A DNA stretch of 64,000 nt from Chloroflexota bacterium (GTDB lineage Bacteria > Chloroflexota > UBA11872): the NCBI GenBank assembly GCA_026707285.1, contig JAPOXD010000007.1:1-64000 (forward strand), in the 5' to 3' direction. A model generated the notes under the pieces. The model was given only the letters and a program-made list of their open reading frames with translations, had not been told where the DNA came from and did not search any database. Below, piece by piece: positions 8,701 through 15,048 of the stretch (positions within the stretch are counted from its first letter, which is position 1; every line of letters starts with the position of its first letter). Made by a program: the position numbers and the translations under genes.

Positions 8701-9014
8701 GTCTGTTCGGATTCGAAATGCTTATTGGATCCACCGGAAAGCAACGCGGTCAGGTCGCTGGATGTGAATGGGACACCGTCATGCTCGAATGAGACTTTCG
8801 CCTGCTCGGAACTCAGGCGAATCGCTACAGATTTGCTGCCAGCACGAGGGCCGAAGTCGAGCGCGTTCTGCAGCAATTCAAACGGCCAACGAAGTCCGGC
8901 TGACGCAACGCTTTTGCGAGCCTCTTCCACCTGCGATCGAATGCGCCTGGCTTGGTAGCGGCTCTGTTGATCTCTGAAGGTCTCTTCGAATAGCTTAAAT
9001 GCGGCTTCGCTCAA
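5715..9014 (-). CDS. GHKL (sacsin/Hsp90-like) ATPase with C-terminal DUF3883/PD-(D/E)XK-like domain
   Basis: A 1,099-aa protein not named in any pathway I know. The N terminus is a GHKL ATPase: FELLQNALD (E46, N50, D53; N-box), FEHDGVPF (D79, G80; G1 box) and GRFGTGF (107-113; G2 box), a spacing like the sacsin N-terminal repeat. About 800 residues of mainly helical sequence follow. The C terminus has DYKVTSP and then YLLEVKATTTGQARLTPLQ (E989, K991), matching the DUF3883 / NO VEIN-type fold related to PD-(D/E)XK nucleases. The start is TTG 9014; no upstream ATG is in frame. The gene is clearly less GC-rich than both flanks and uses many A/T-ending codons, indicating transfer. It stands alone without a methylase or helicase. 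Defence (restriction-like) function is inference. Confidence 0.75.
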   Translation of the reverse strand: MSEAAFKLFEETFRDQQSRYQARRIRSQVEEARKSVASAGLRWPFELLQNALDFGPRAGSKSVAIRLSSEQAKVSFEHDGVPFTSSDLTALLSGGSNKHFESEQTTGRFGTGFLVTHVLAERTTLRGLLDTPDGSERFGLLLDRGGDEDAILENMAACREAIRSASRVSNLDGVPSATFDYHIHDDNPLTLGVESLRSALPYLYATRPVLGCAELRNRKDDGEVWTPTEVTAQALEDGYVEERSIQILQNGTHRPEIRVFRFKSSEHGPASALVLTEHTEKGWRVVPPNGNAPRVYREYPLSGSGFIPTNFILDGKFKPDQDRSRLLLDDGDKSLVEDALSAAVVAVKHAFDQEWIDAHLLAQAYAPTRGFDTASAAERDWWHEQLASFAGRVAKLPIVDCSSSMLPAIAEDGAFADFIAPRLLTESSDDETTVDRMWPLLEAASELFPPRKELALAWSDIANGWDSLGLSLNRISVKEIPDWVKGESGKLEDLMVDGDVKQWMAHFLDVTGECWRKRSGVDPTVLHGMLPDQNQRLRSPSDLNRDNGIPVSLKNICADIGLDIRSQLLLAGFDETVAEHGLPHLHYALENALPNIMSEDDVIQKAVESLANSLPEDERCEDKPPEIQQGTVRLLSYLWESSQSQARSTASQIPLITHGKTAVRWSRARMMMAPIRCWHKAAQPFASAYPPDRVLDEMYSGSPAKDLPDCVSALIAWGIAIADPICADIPSALTPRRLEELSSIDTNGLTVPSNNEVFSQIALLQPEVLNRCREGFNEARALLGLVLCHVAPHDSAWQREQIVRGRRAGEPTDVPVAGALWLADLRIRPWVPIPDEDGKPMPMLANAKTLDELLDPGWLEHNDAAIRLLSDWFEFDRLELRLLGIEPDTERREELRNGLARLVESGGADLELYSSLAEEVEARKCQERDIHRFRCMGVGVQEAIKSAMEAYSLNLELVDHGVDYKVTSPTDNVLDDASQRFSVGPYLLEVKATTTGQARLTPLQAETASKEPDNYVLCVVDLRSFKIEDLTSEWSASIVEPLAKIVPDIGSRVEGTYSLVEAARTRSIAVRNESALRYEVPGEVWESGVSIGEWVSRIR

Positions 9015-9465
9015 TCGCCTAACTCCATGCTAGTCCTGTTCGGCTTAGGATGACGACCGTAGACTCGTGGGAGTGGTCGCCCTACCCTCAAATGGCCCCG
9101 GCGCGGGAAGGGGACTAGGTTGGGAAGCGTCACACTGTCACCTCCTGCTCGAAGTGGGCGTGAGGCTCAAGGGTGTCGGGACTGCGGGGGGTAGCGCCAA
9201 ATGCGCCATGCAGATGTTCTGGGCCGTGAGGATGGATAGAATATCATTTGCGACGCAGCTAATGGCAATAGCTTCACGATCACCGTCGCCAGCCAAGCGA
9301 TGAAGCGGCCTGGGAAGCGCCGGGGAATCGAGGCAATCAGACGATCGAGCCGTGCCGGATGCTATAGGATTCCGTCAAACCAACCGTCGCAACGTCTGGC
9401 GGCATCAGGTTCCGCACCACCGGGGAGAGTCGCCGGGGAGTTGGCGCTGAACGGCTCGGCACATG
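9015..9465. other. Gap without a recognisable gene
   Basis: Two short plus-strand ORFs (9067-9303 and 9300-9530) have no family resemblance, and the second one runs through the tRNA-Ala-like sequence. The stretch may hold the promoter of the minus-strand GHKL gene, but I see no clear elements. It may be remnant DNA from an insertion. Confidence 0.4.
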
Positions 9466-9541
9466 TGGTGGACCGATTCGGACTCGAACCAAAGAGCGCC
9501 TCAATGCCATTGAGGCGCTCTTTCAGCTGATCTATGGGCCG
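9466..9541 (-). pseudogene. Degenerate tRNA-Ala(GGC) copy
   Basis: The same 76-nt length as the intact tRNA-Ala at 10202-10277 and, by my reading, 66 of 76 bases identical. Anticodon arm (CCTCAATGGCATTGAGG), T-loop (GGTTCGAGTCC) and encoded CCA are intact. The acceptor stem has lost pairing at positions 1-72 and 6-67, and the G of the D-arm GG and the D-stem have changed. The variable/T-stem region changed so that it now complements the D-stem/anticodon stem. It is unlikely to be a working tRNA. Confidence 0.7.
9491..9523. repeat. Perfect 33-nt palindrome within the tRNA-Ala copy
   Basis: AAAGAGCGCCTCAATG and its exact reverse complement are separated by one base. The left arm equals tRNA-Ala sequence; the right arm extends the anticodon stem by copying the complement of the D-stem side. 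It could form a strong hairpin on either strand, and would also end in a short U run, so terminator activity is possible. Confidence 0.8.
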
Positions 9542-9638
9542 TGGGGCCGAGATTATCTCTCGCTGTCAGGCACAGCGGCGACATCGCTATCCGTGTCCTG
9601 GCGACGGCCTCGTTGACGGCCAGCGTGGTACGTGTTAG

Positions 9639-10103
9639 CTAGCGAGAATCCGCGTCCGGGCAGATCACCATGTGGGAGCCGTCGGCGTTGGAGTGCACCG
9701 CGTGGGACGTGCCCGCCCGGTCGAAGATTAGCTTGTAGCCCGGAGTAATGACCTGGGCGTAGGCGTATCCCTCCTGCGGGCAACCGAGGCTGGCGTCCGA
9801 CCAGTCCATGGCTTCGGAACTGATGGGCGTGTAGTCACCCTCGCCCACCTCTTGCTCCAAGAGCCGCCGCGCCGCGGCCTCGATCTCGCTCAGTGCTTCT
9901 CCGGTTGTGGGCTCGTCGGCGGTCGGCGTGGGCGCATCGGATGAGGGAGCGGCTGCGTACGGCGCGGTGGGCGATGCGACCGGTTCCGTCTTCGTCATGT
10001 CATCGGCGCCGTCACAAGCCACCGCGACCATGAGTGCAGCCGCCGTCGCAAGCAGCAACAAGAACCGGACGGTCGTCAGTCTCAAGAGTCTCATCAGGCC
10101 CAT
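9639..10103 (-). CDS. Hypothetical lipoprotein with DASLGCP...YAQVITPGY domain
   Basis: A 154-aa exported lipoprotein. The signal peptide LLLLATAAALMVAVAC ends in lipobox VAVAC. A Thr/Pro/Ala-rich linker (about residues 33-65) leads to a compact domain with WSDASLGCPQEGYAYAQVIT followed by PGYKLIFD, an extracellular motif I associate with Chloroflexota and cyanobacterial secreted proteins; its function is not known to me. The ATG at 10103 is used. The track start at 10289 is an artefact: its first residues (PIAQLEERLNGIEEVVGSSP) are the tRNA-Ala gene read as protein. The gene sits between the intact and the degenerate tRNA-Ala. Confidence 0.7.
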   Translation of the reverse strand: MGLMRLLRLTTVRFLLLLATAAALMVAVACDGADDMTKTEPVASPTAPYAAAPSSDAPTPTADEPTTGEALSEIEAAARRLLEQEVGEGDYTPISSEAMDWSDASLGCPQEGYAYAQVITPGYKLIFDRAGTSHAVHSNADGSHMVICPDADSR

Positions 10104-10201
10104 TCGGAGGCCGAGGCGGCGGATTGAACCTCGCGGCGCACCGTTCCAGGCAACACCGCCAGCTCGCATATCAAAGGAAAGGCTCTTGATTTCATCCGGT
10201 G

Positions 10202-10277
10202 TGGTGGACCCAGTCGGACTCGAACCGACGACCTCCTCAATGCCATTGAGGCGCTCTTCCAACTGAGCTATGGGCCC
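10202..10277 (-). tRNA. tRNA-Ala (anticodon GGC)
   Basis: Full cloverleaf: acceptor GGGCCCA pairs with TGGGTCC including the G3-U70 pair that identifies tRNA-Ala; the anticodon loop is ATGGCAT with anticodon GGC; the T-loop is TTCGAGT; CCA is encoded. It reads GCC codons, appropriate for this GC-rich genome. Confidence 0.95.
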
Positions 10278-10288
10278 CGGGGCCGACA

Positions 10289-10936
10289 TTATGCCCCGCT
10301 GGCGGGCGGGGCGTCGGAGTCTGACAGGCCGAACATGGCGCGAGCGGCGTCGTAAGCCGCGCGGGTGTTCAGGTTGAGCAGGACGTGCGGGTAAGTGGTC
10401 GGCGCGTCGCGCAGGCGGTCGGCGTGGCGGCGGACCACAGCGCGGGGGCCTTCGGTGGCGTCGTCCACGGCGGCCAGCTCGGCGCGCAGATCGCCGGGAA
10501 AGATGACGGGGTGTCCGTGCTTTCCCTCGTGGAGCGGCCGCACAATGTCGCCGGGTGCCGCGCGCCAGCCGGCGACCAGGTCGGCCAGGGCGTCCGGATG
10601 CAGCGGCTGGTCGACGCTGACCAGCAGGACGCCATCGCAGTCCTCGGGTAGCGCGCGGGCGGCGCGGGCGACCGACGTGGCCCTGCCCTGCGCGTAGTCT
10701 GGGTTGTGCACCGTGCGCGCCCTAAGGCCGTTCAGCGCCGCCCGCACGTCCTCGGCGCGATGGCCGGTGACGACGATCACCTCAGCCACCTCATCCAGGG
10801 ACGCCAGCGTCCGCACCTGGTGCGCCACCAGCGTGAGGTCGCCCCACGGGATCAGCGGCTTGGGCGAGCCGAAGCGCTCGGAGCGACCGGCGGCCAGCAC
10901 CACCGCGCAGAGCTTGGGCGCGGGCGGGGCGGCTAT
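10289..10936 (-). CDS. MobA-like nucleotidyltransferase (molybdenum cofactor cytidylyltransferase type)
   Basis: About 215-aa GT-A-fold nucleotidyltransferase. LCAVVLAAGRSERFGSPKPL is the nucleotide-binding signature; VSVDQPLHP carries the metal-binding Asp; KHGHPVIFPGDL is the product/substrate loop typical of MocA/CoxI-type proteins that activate the molybdopterin cofactor with CTP or GTP. The start is unclear. No ATG exists; the downstream end of the glcD-like gene gives an ATAG overlap (ATA 10936, stop TAG 10935-10933), and an in-frame GTG lies at 10987. The track ORF to 12127 is a shadow of glcD. Context with an FAD-linked oxidase suggests metabolism of hydroxy acids or Mo-enzyme maturation (inference). 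Confidence 0.75.
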   Translation of the reverse strand: MAAPPAPKLCAVVLAAGRSERFGSPKPLIPWGDLTLVAHQVRTLASLDEVAEVIVVTGHRAEDVRAALNGLRARTVHNPDYAQGRATSVARAARALPEDCDGVLLVSVDQPLHPDALADLVAGWRAAPGDIVRPLHEGKHGHPVIFPGDLRAELAAVDDATEGPRAVVRRHADRLRDAPTTYPHVLLNLNTRAAYDAARAMFGLSDSDAPPASGA

Positions 10937-12399
10937 GGGTGGGCGTCGGCGGCGCCGCTGCGGCGCAGGTTGTTCACCTCGGCGCACGAGACCGCGGTGG
11001 GGAAGATCTTGCCCGGATTGAACAGGTTGCGCGGGTTGAAGACGTGCCGCAGGCACTGCATGCGCTCCAGGTCGGCGTCGCTGTACACGAGCCCCATGTT
11101 GCGGTGCTTCTCCATGCCGATGCCGTGCTCGCCGCTGAGCATGCCGCCGGCGTCGGCGCACACCTTCAGCACGGACGTGCCGCACTCGATCACGCGGTCC
11201 AGGGCGCCGTTCTCGCGGTCGTCGAACAGCAGCAGCGGGTGCAGGTTCCCGTCGCCGGCGTGAAAGACGTTGGCGATGGTGATGTTGAAGAAGTCGCTCA
11301 CGCCCGCGATCTGCGCCAGCACGTCGGTGATCGTCGTCCGCGGGATCACGCCGTCCTGCACGTAGTAGTTGGGCGAGATTCGCCCCATCGCCCCGAAGGC
11401 GCTCTTGCGCCCCAGCCAGAGCAGCGCGCGCTCGCGCGCGTCGGCGGCCACGCGGACCTCGTCCGCCCCGTGCTCGGCGAACACGCGGCGGATCGCCGCT
11501 TCCTGCGGCTCCAGCTCGGCGGCCACGCCTTCCAGCTCGATTAGCAGCACGGCGGCCTTGTCGATGGGCAAGTTGGCCGCCGGCACGTACTGGGCGATGG
11601 CCTCCAGCGAAATCTGGTCCATCATCTCCATGGCCGCCGGCACGATGCCCGCGGCGACGATCCCGGAGACCGCGGCGCTGGACTGCGCGACCTCGGCGAA
11701 GGACGCCAGCATCGTGCGCACCTGGTCCGGCGTGCGAACCAATCGCACCACGGCTTTCGTGGCGATGCCCAGCGTGCCCTCGCTGCCGCAGAAGAGCCCC
11801 GCCAGGTCGTAGCCGGGATGATCCAGCGCCGCGCCGCCGGCGGTGACGATGCGCCCGTCGAGGGTGACGAACTCGACCCCCAGCACGTGGTTGGTGGTCA
11901 CGCCGTGGAGCAGGGTGTGTGGGCCGCCGGCGTTGGTGGCGATGTTGCCGCCGATGGTGCAGGCGGCCTGGCTGGACGGGTCGGGCGCGTAGTGGAACCC
12001 GTAGCTCGAGGTGTGCGCGCTCAGGTCCGCGTTCACCACGCCTGCCTCCACCACCGCGCGCATGTTGCGGTAGTCCACCTCGAGGATGCGGTTCATGCGC
12101 GACGTGCTGACCACGATGCCGCCGCACGCCGCAATAGCGCCGCCGCTGAGACCGGTGCCCGCGCCGCGGCCGATGATCGGCACGCCGAGCTCGTGGGCGA
12201 TACGCACCACCGCCTGAGTTTCGGCAGTGTCCCGCGGGAACACGACCGCGTCGGGCAGCGCGTGCTCCACCGAGCCGTCGTAGGCGTAGATGGCCACCTC
12301 GTCGGGCTCGGACATGACCCAGTCGTCGCCGATGGCGCGGCGCAGGGCGCCGGCAAGCGCGATCCGGCCCACGCTGAAGGTCGAAGTCGCGGTGGCCAT
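10933..12399 (-). CDS. glcD: Glycolate/D-lactate oxidase subunit GlcD-like
   Basis: Flavoprotein of 488 aa from the FAD-binding PCMH (VAO) family, usual length for GlcD. FAD-binding segment VPIIGRGAGTGLSGGAI and the PDPSSQAACTIGGNIATNAG loop are typical, with GSEGTLGIAT in the middle. The C-terminal domain has NVFHAGDGNLHPLLLFD and SGEHGIGMEK, which in this family line the substrate site, and ends FNPRNLFNPGKIFP. It oxidises a D-2-hydroxy acid; which one is open. GlcE/GlcF partners are not seen. Followed without gap by the MobA-like gene. Confidence 0.9.
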   Translation of the reverse strand: MATATSTFSVGRIALAGALRRAIGDDWVMSEPDEVAIYAYDGSVEHALPDAVVFPRDTAETQAVVRIAHELGVPIIGRGAGTGLSGGAIAACGGIVVSTSRMNRILEVDYRNMRAVVEAGVVNADLSAHTSSYGFHYAPDPSSQAACTIGGNIATNAGGPHTLLHGVTTNHVLGVEFVTLDGRIVTAGGAALDHPGYDLAGLFCGSEGTLGIATKAVVRLVRTPDQVRTMLASFAEVAQSSAAVSGIVAAGIVPAAMEMMDQISLEAIAQYVPAANLPIDKAAVLLIELEGVAAELEPQEAAIRRVFAEHGADEVRVAADARERALLWLGRKSAFGAMGRISPNYYVQDGVIPRTTITDVLAQIAGVSDFFNITIANVFHAGDGNLHPLLLFDDRENGALDRVIECGTSVLKVCADAGGMLSGEHGIGMEKHRNMGLVYSDADLERMQCLRHVFNPRNLFNPGKIFPTAVSCAEVNNLRRSGAADAHP

Positions 12400-12522
12400 G
12401 GTGCCCCTACGCTACGACGACGAGGCGGGCGGTGCAATGACGGGACGGTTGGCGACAGGTGCGGGGCATGAGACCGATATCCTGACGCGGACTCCGTACC
12501 GGCTGGGGATGCGCTGCACGCG

Positions 12523-13965
12523 ATGGCGACGGTCATTCACGACAACGTGCTCGGACCAATCGAGCTCGAGGCGCCGTTGCTGGCGCTGGTGGACCATCCG
12601 GCGGTGCAGCGCCTCCGGCGGTTGGAGCAGCTGGGCACGGCCTCGCTCGTGTTCCCCGGCGCGCGGCATACTCGCCTGGCCCACTCGATCGGGGCGCAGG
12701 AGATCATGCGCCGGGTGTGGCGGCGGCTGAAGGCCACGGAGCCGCCGCCGGGCGTTGATCTCGACGCCGAGGGCCGACTGCTTCGAGCGGCGGCCCTGCT
12801 GCACGACCTAGGGCACTACCCGCTTTCGCACGTCGTCGAGCCGATCGCGGCGTGGCTGCATGAGCCCGCCACCGACCGCCTCGACTTCGGGTTAGACCCC
12901 TGCTGCGAGTCCGACTGGCTGCAGCTGGCGGCGGTAGCCGCCTCGCTACCGGCCCCGACGTCCGACATGCACCACGAGCGCCTGGCCGCCGAGATCATCC
13001 GGCGCGATCCTGGGCTGCAGCGCGGCATCGACGCCTACGTGGGCCGGCCCGATGCGGCTGCCGAGGTGCGGGCGCTCCTTCAAGGCTGTAGCAGTCCGCG
13101 CTACCGCGGACAGCTCGTCTCGTCGCACTTCGACGTCGACCGCCTCGACTATCTGCTGCGCGACGCGCACAACGCCGGCGTGCGCTACGGCGGGGTCGAG
13201 CTCGAGCACCTGATCCGCCGCATGCGGCTGGGGCCTGACGGCGCTGGGAACCATGTCGTGTACGTCGAGACGCGAGGCCAGCCGGCACTCGAGCACTACC
13301 TGCTGGCCCGCCGCTTCATGTACAGCCAGGTGATCTTTCACAAGACCGTCACGGCGTTTTCGGTGCTAGTGGCCGCGTTTTGGGTATCGCTGGCCGTTCG
13401 TGACCGATTGCCGTTTACCTCCCTGGCGGGCCTCCACCAAGCACTCGACGACGGCATGTTCCGGAGCTTCGACGATCACTGGCTCTGGAACGAAGCCGCG
13501 CGCCGCGCCGATCCCGCAGGTCGCGGCATGACCGCGCGCATTGCCACAGCCCTGGTCGATCGGAAGCCCCCGCTGCTGGCCTGGGAGCAGCGCGCTCGCG
13601 GGACGCAGGCGCAGTCAGGGTTGCTGGAGACGTTCACTGAACACAGGCGCGCGATTGCCCGCGACGCCGGCGTGGAGGCTGCGGACATCTTCCTCACCGA
13701 CCAGGTCGTCACTGGTACATCGGGTGGCAACGGCGGCCTTGGCGCCGGCGAGCCGCCGCTCGTGGGCGACCCCGGTGGAAGGCTGCGACCGATTACCGAG
13801 GCGCCGGGGTCCGCGCTCGAGGGTGTCGGCGGTCAGCCGGAGCGCCTCGCTCGGCTCTTTGTCCTGCGAACGGGCGACCTGGACGTCGATCCCACGCGCC
13901 GCAGGCGTGTGCGCGACGCTTTTCTGTCGGGGATGAGCCTAGCGGCGCCGCCCGCGGCGAACTAG
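12523..13965 (+). CDS. HD-domain phosphohydrolase (SAMHD1/dGTPase-like)
   Basis: A 480-aa HD-superfamily hydrolase. Metal ligands are visible in order: RHTRLAHSIG (His), LLHDLGHYPLSH (the HD pair) and DVDRLDYLLRDAHNAGV (Asp). The opening MATVIHDNVLGPIELEAPLL and this DVDRLDYLLRD pattern match the SAMHD1-like/YdhJ family, which often cleave dNTPs or other phosphomonoesters. The last ~100 residues are specific to this protein. It converges with the Nudix gene, stops overlapping as CTAG. It could protect the nucleotide pool or act in defence by dNTP depletion, but nothing here decides this. Confidence 0.85.
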   Translation: MATVIHDNVLGPIELEAPLLALVDHPAVQRLRRLEQLGTASLVFPGARHTRLAHSIGAQEIMRRVWRRLKATEPPPGVDLDAEGRLLRAAALLHDLGHYPLSHVVEPIAAWLHEPATDRLDFGLDPCCESDWLQLAAVAASLPAPTSDMHHERLAAEIIRRDPGLQRGIDAYVGRPDAAAEVRALLQGCSSPRYRGQLVSSHFDVDRLDYLLRDAHNAGVRYGGVELEHLIRRMRLGPDGAGNHVVYVETRGQPALEHYLLARRFMYSQVIFHKTVTAFSVLVAAFWVSLAVRDRLPFTSLAGLHQALDDGMFRSFDDHWLWNEAARRADPAGRGMTARIATALVDRKPPLLAWEQRARGTQAQSGLLETFTEHRRAIARDAGVEAADIFLTDQVVTGTSGGNGGLGAGEPPLVGDPGGRLRPITEAPGSALEGVGGQPERLARLFVLRTGDLDVDPTRRRRVRDAFLSGMSLAAPPAAN

Positions 13966-14396
13966 CGGTCGCAGCAGCCGCAGCAGAGCCGCTCGATCGC
14001 GTCCAGGAGCGCGTCGCGATGGTCGAAGGCGATGTCGTCGGGCAGCTGGTTGATCGGAAACCAGCGCGCGTCGGCGGCATCGTCGCCGGCGGTGACCGGG
14101 GGCGGCGCGTCCAGCCGGGCGCCGAACACGATGCCGATGATGCGCCCGCGGGGATCGCGGTCCGGGTGGCCGTAGGCGCCGATATGCACCAGCGAGTCAA
14201 GGGAAATGCCGGTCTCTTCGCGCAGCTCGCGGCGCGCCGCGTCCGGCAGGTCTTCGTGCGGCTCCACGAACCCGCCCGGAATGGCCCATCCCGGCGGCGG
14301 GGTTCCCCGTCGCACCAGGAGCACGCGATCGCCGTCCTCGAACGGCGCGATGATCACCGCGTCGGCGCCGACGGGATAGCGGGGCGGCGGCGGCAC
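13962..14396 (-). CDS. Nudix hydrolase
   Basis: A 144-aa Nudix protein. The Nudix box is GGFVEPHEDLPDAARRELRE plus ETGI, complete with catalytic Glu residues. Opening PRYPVGADAVIIAPFEDGDR and ending ARWFPINQLPDDIAFDH suggest the ADP-ribose/NADH-pyrophosphatase type seen next to transport or NAD genes; the substrate is not predictable. A Cys-rich tail (LCCGCCD) is unusual. Lies 4 bases downstream of the DedA-like gene on the same strand, probably co-transcribed. Confidence 0.85.
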   Translation of the reverse strand: MPPPPRYPVGADAVIIAPFEDGDRVLLVRRGTPPPGWAIPGGFVEPHEDLPDAARRELREETGISLDSLVHIGAYGHPDRDPRGRIIGIVFGARLDAPPPVTAGDDAADARWFPINQLPDDIAFDHRDALLDAIERLCCGCCDR

Positions 14397-14400
14397 GGCG

Positions 14401-15009
14401 CTACTCGGCGGACTCGGAAGCCGGCTGGCTCCGCCGCGCGACCAGGCGCAGCACGACGATTCCGACGATCAGCACCACGACGAAGGCCAGGGCCAGCACA
14501 TCGAAATACTCATCGATCGCCGCCTCGATGGGGTCGCCAAAGAGGGTGATCAGCCCGCCCACGAGAAAGAAGCGGCCGGCGCGTCCGATCAGCGAGGCCA
14601 GCAGAAACCGCTTGAAGTCCAGCCGGAACGCACCGGCCCCAATGGCAAAGACCTTGTAAGGAATAGGCGTAAACGCCGCGACGGAGACGGCCCAGACGTC
14701 GCGCTTCTGGAACTGGCGCTCGACGTAGAGGATGCGGTCCTGCGCGAACAGCCGATTCAGGATCGGCCGCCCGCCGCGGAGTCCGATCCAATAGCCCAGC
14801 ATGGCGCCGGTGAGCGAGCCGACGGTGGCGATGGCGGCAAAGCCGAACGTGAATGGCAGATTGCCCACCATCAGCGCGATCATGAGGCCGTCGGGCGGAA
14901 TGGGGAAGAAGCTCGACTCCCAGAACGCCAGCACCAACAGCGCCAGCGCGCCCCAGGGCGTGTCGGCCCAGTCCAGCACCCAGTGGCCGAGATCCGAAAT
15001 CAGCTGCAT
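14401..15009 (-). CDS. DedA/VTT-domain membrane protein (YqaA-like)
   Basis: Polytopic inner-membrane protein of 202 aa of the DedA / SNARE-associated (VTT) family, which is linked with lipid scrambling and undecaprenyl phosphate recycling. FWESSFFPIPPDGLMIALM, GSLTGAMLGYWIGLRGG and FTPIPYKVFAIGAGAF are the diagnostic re-entrant and glycine-rich segments. About five hydrophobic stretches are present, the last one just before a short charged tail. Start ATG 15009. Confidence 0.85.
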   Translation of the reverse strand: MQLISDLGHWVLDWADTPWGALALLVLAFWESSFFPIPPDGLMIALMVGNLPFTFGFAAIATVGSLTGAMLGYWIGLRGGRPILNRLFAQDRILYVERQFQKRDVWAVSVAAFTPIPYKVFAIGAGAFRLDFKRFLLASLIGRAGRFFLVGGLITLFGDPIEAAIDEYFDVLALAFVVVLIVGIVVLRLVARRSQPASESAE

Positions 15010-15048
15010 GGGCGTGCGGGATGGCGGAGGCAGGGCATGGTGCGATCC

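Noticed and set aside
9067-9530. Two plus-strand ORFs downstream of the GHKL gene start
   Set aside because: No family resemblance; the second crosses the tRNA-Ala-like sequence.
10104-10289. N-terminal extension MSAPGPIAQLEERLNGIEEVV... of the lipoprotein ORF
   Set aside because: It is the tRNA-Ala gene translated; the lipoprotein signal peptide begins at ATG 10103.
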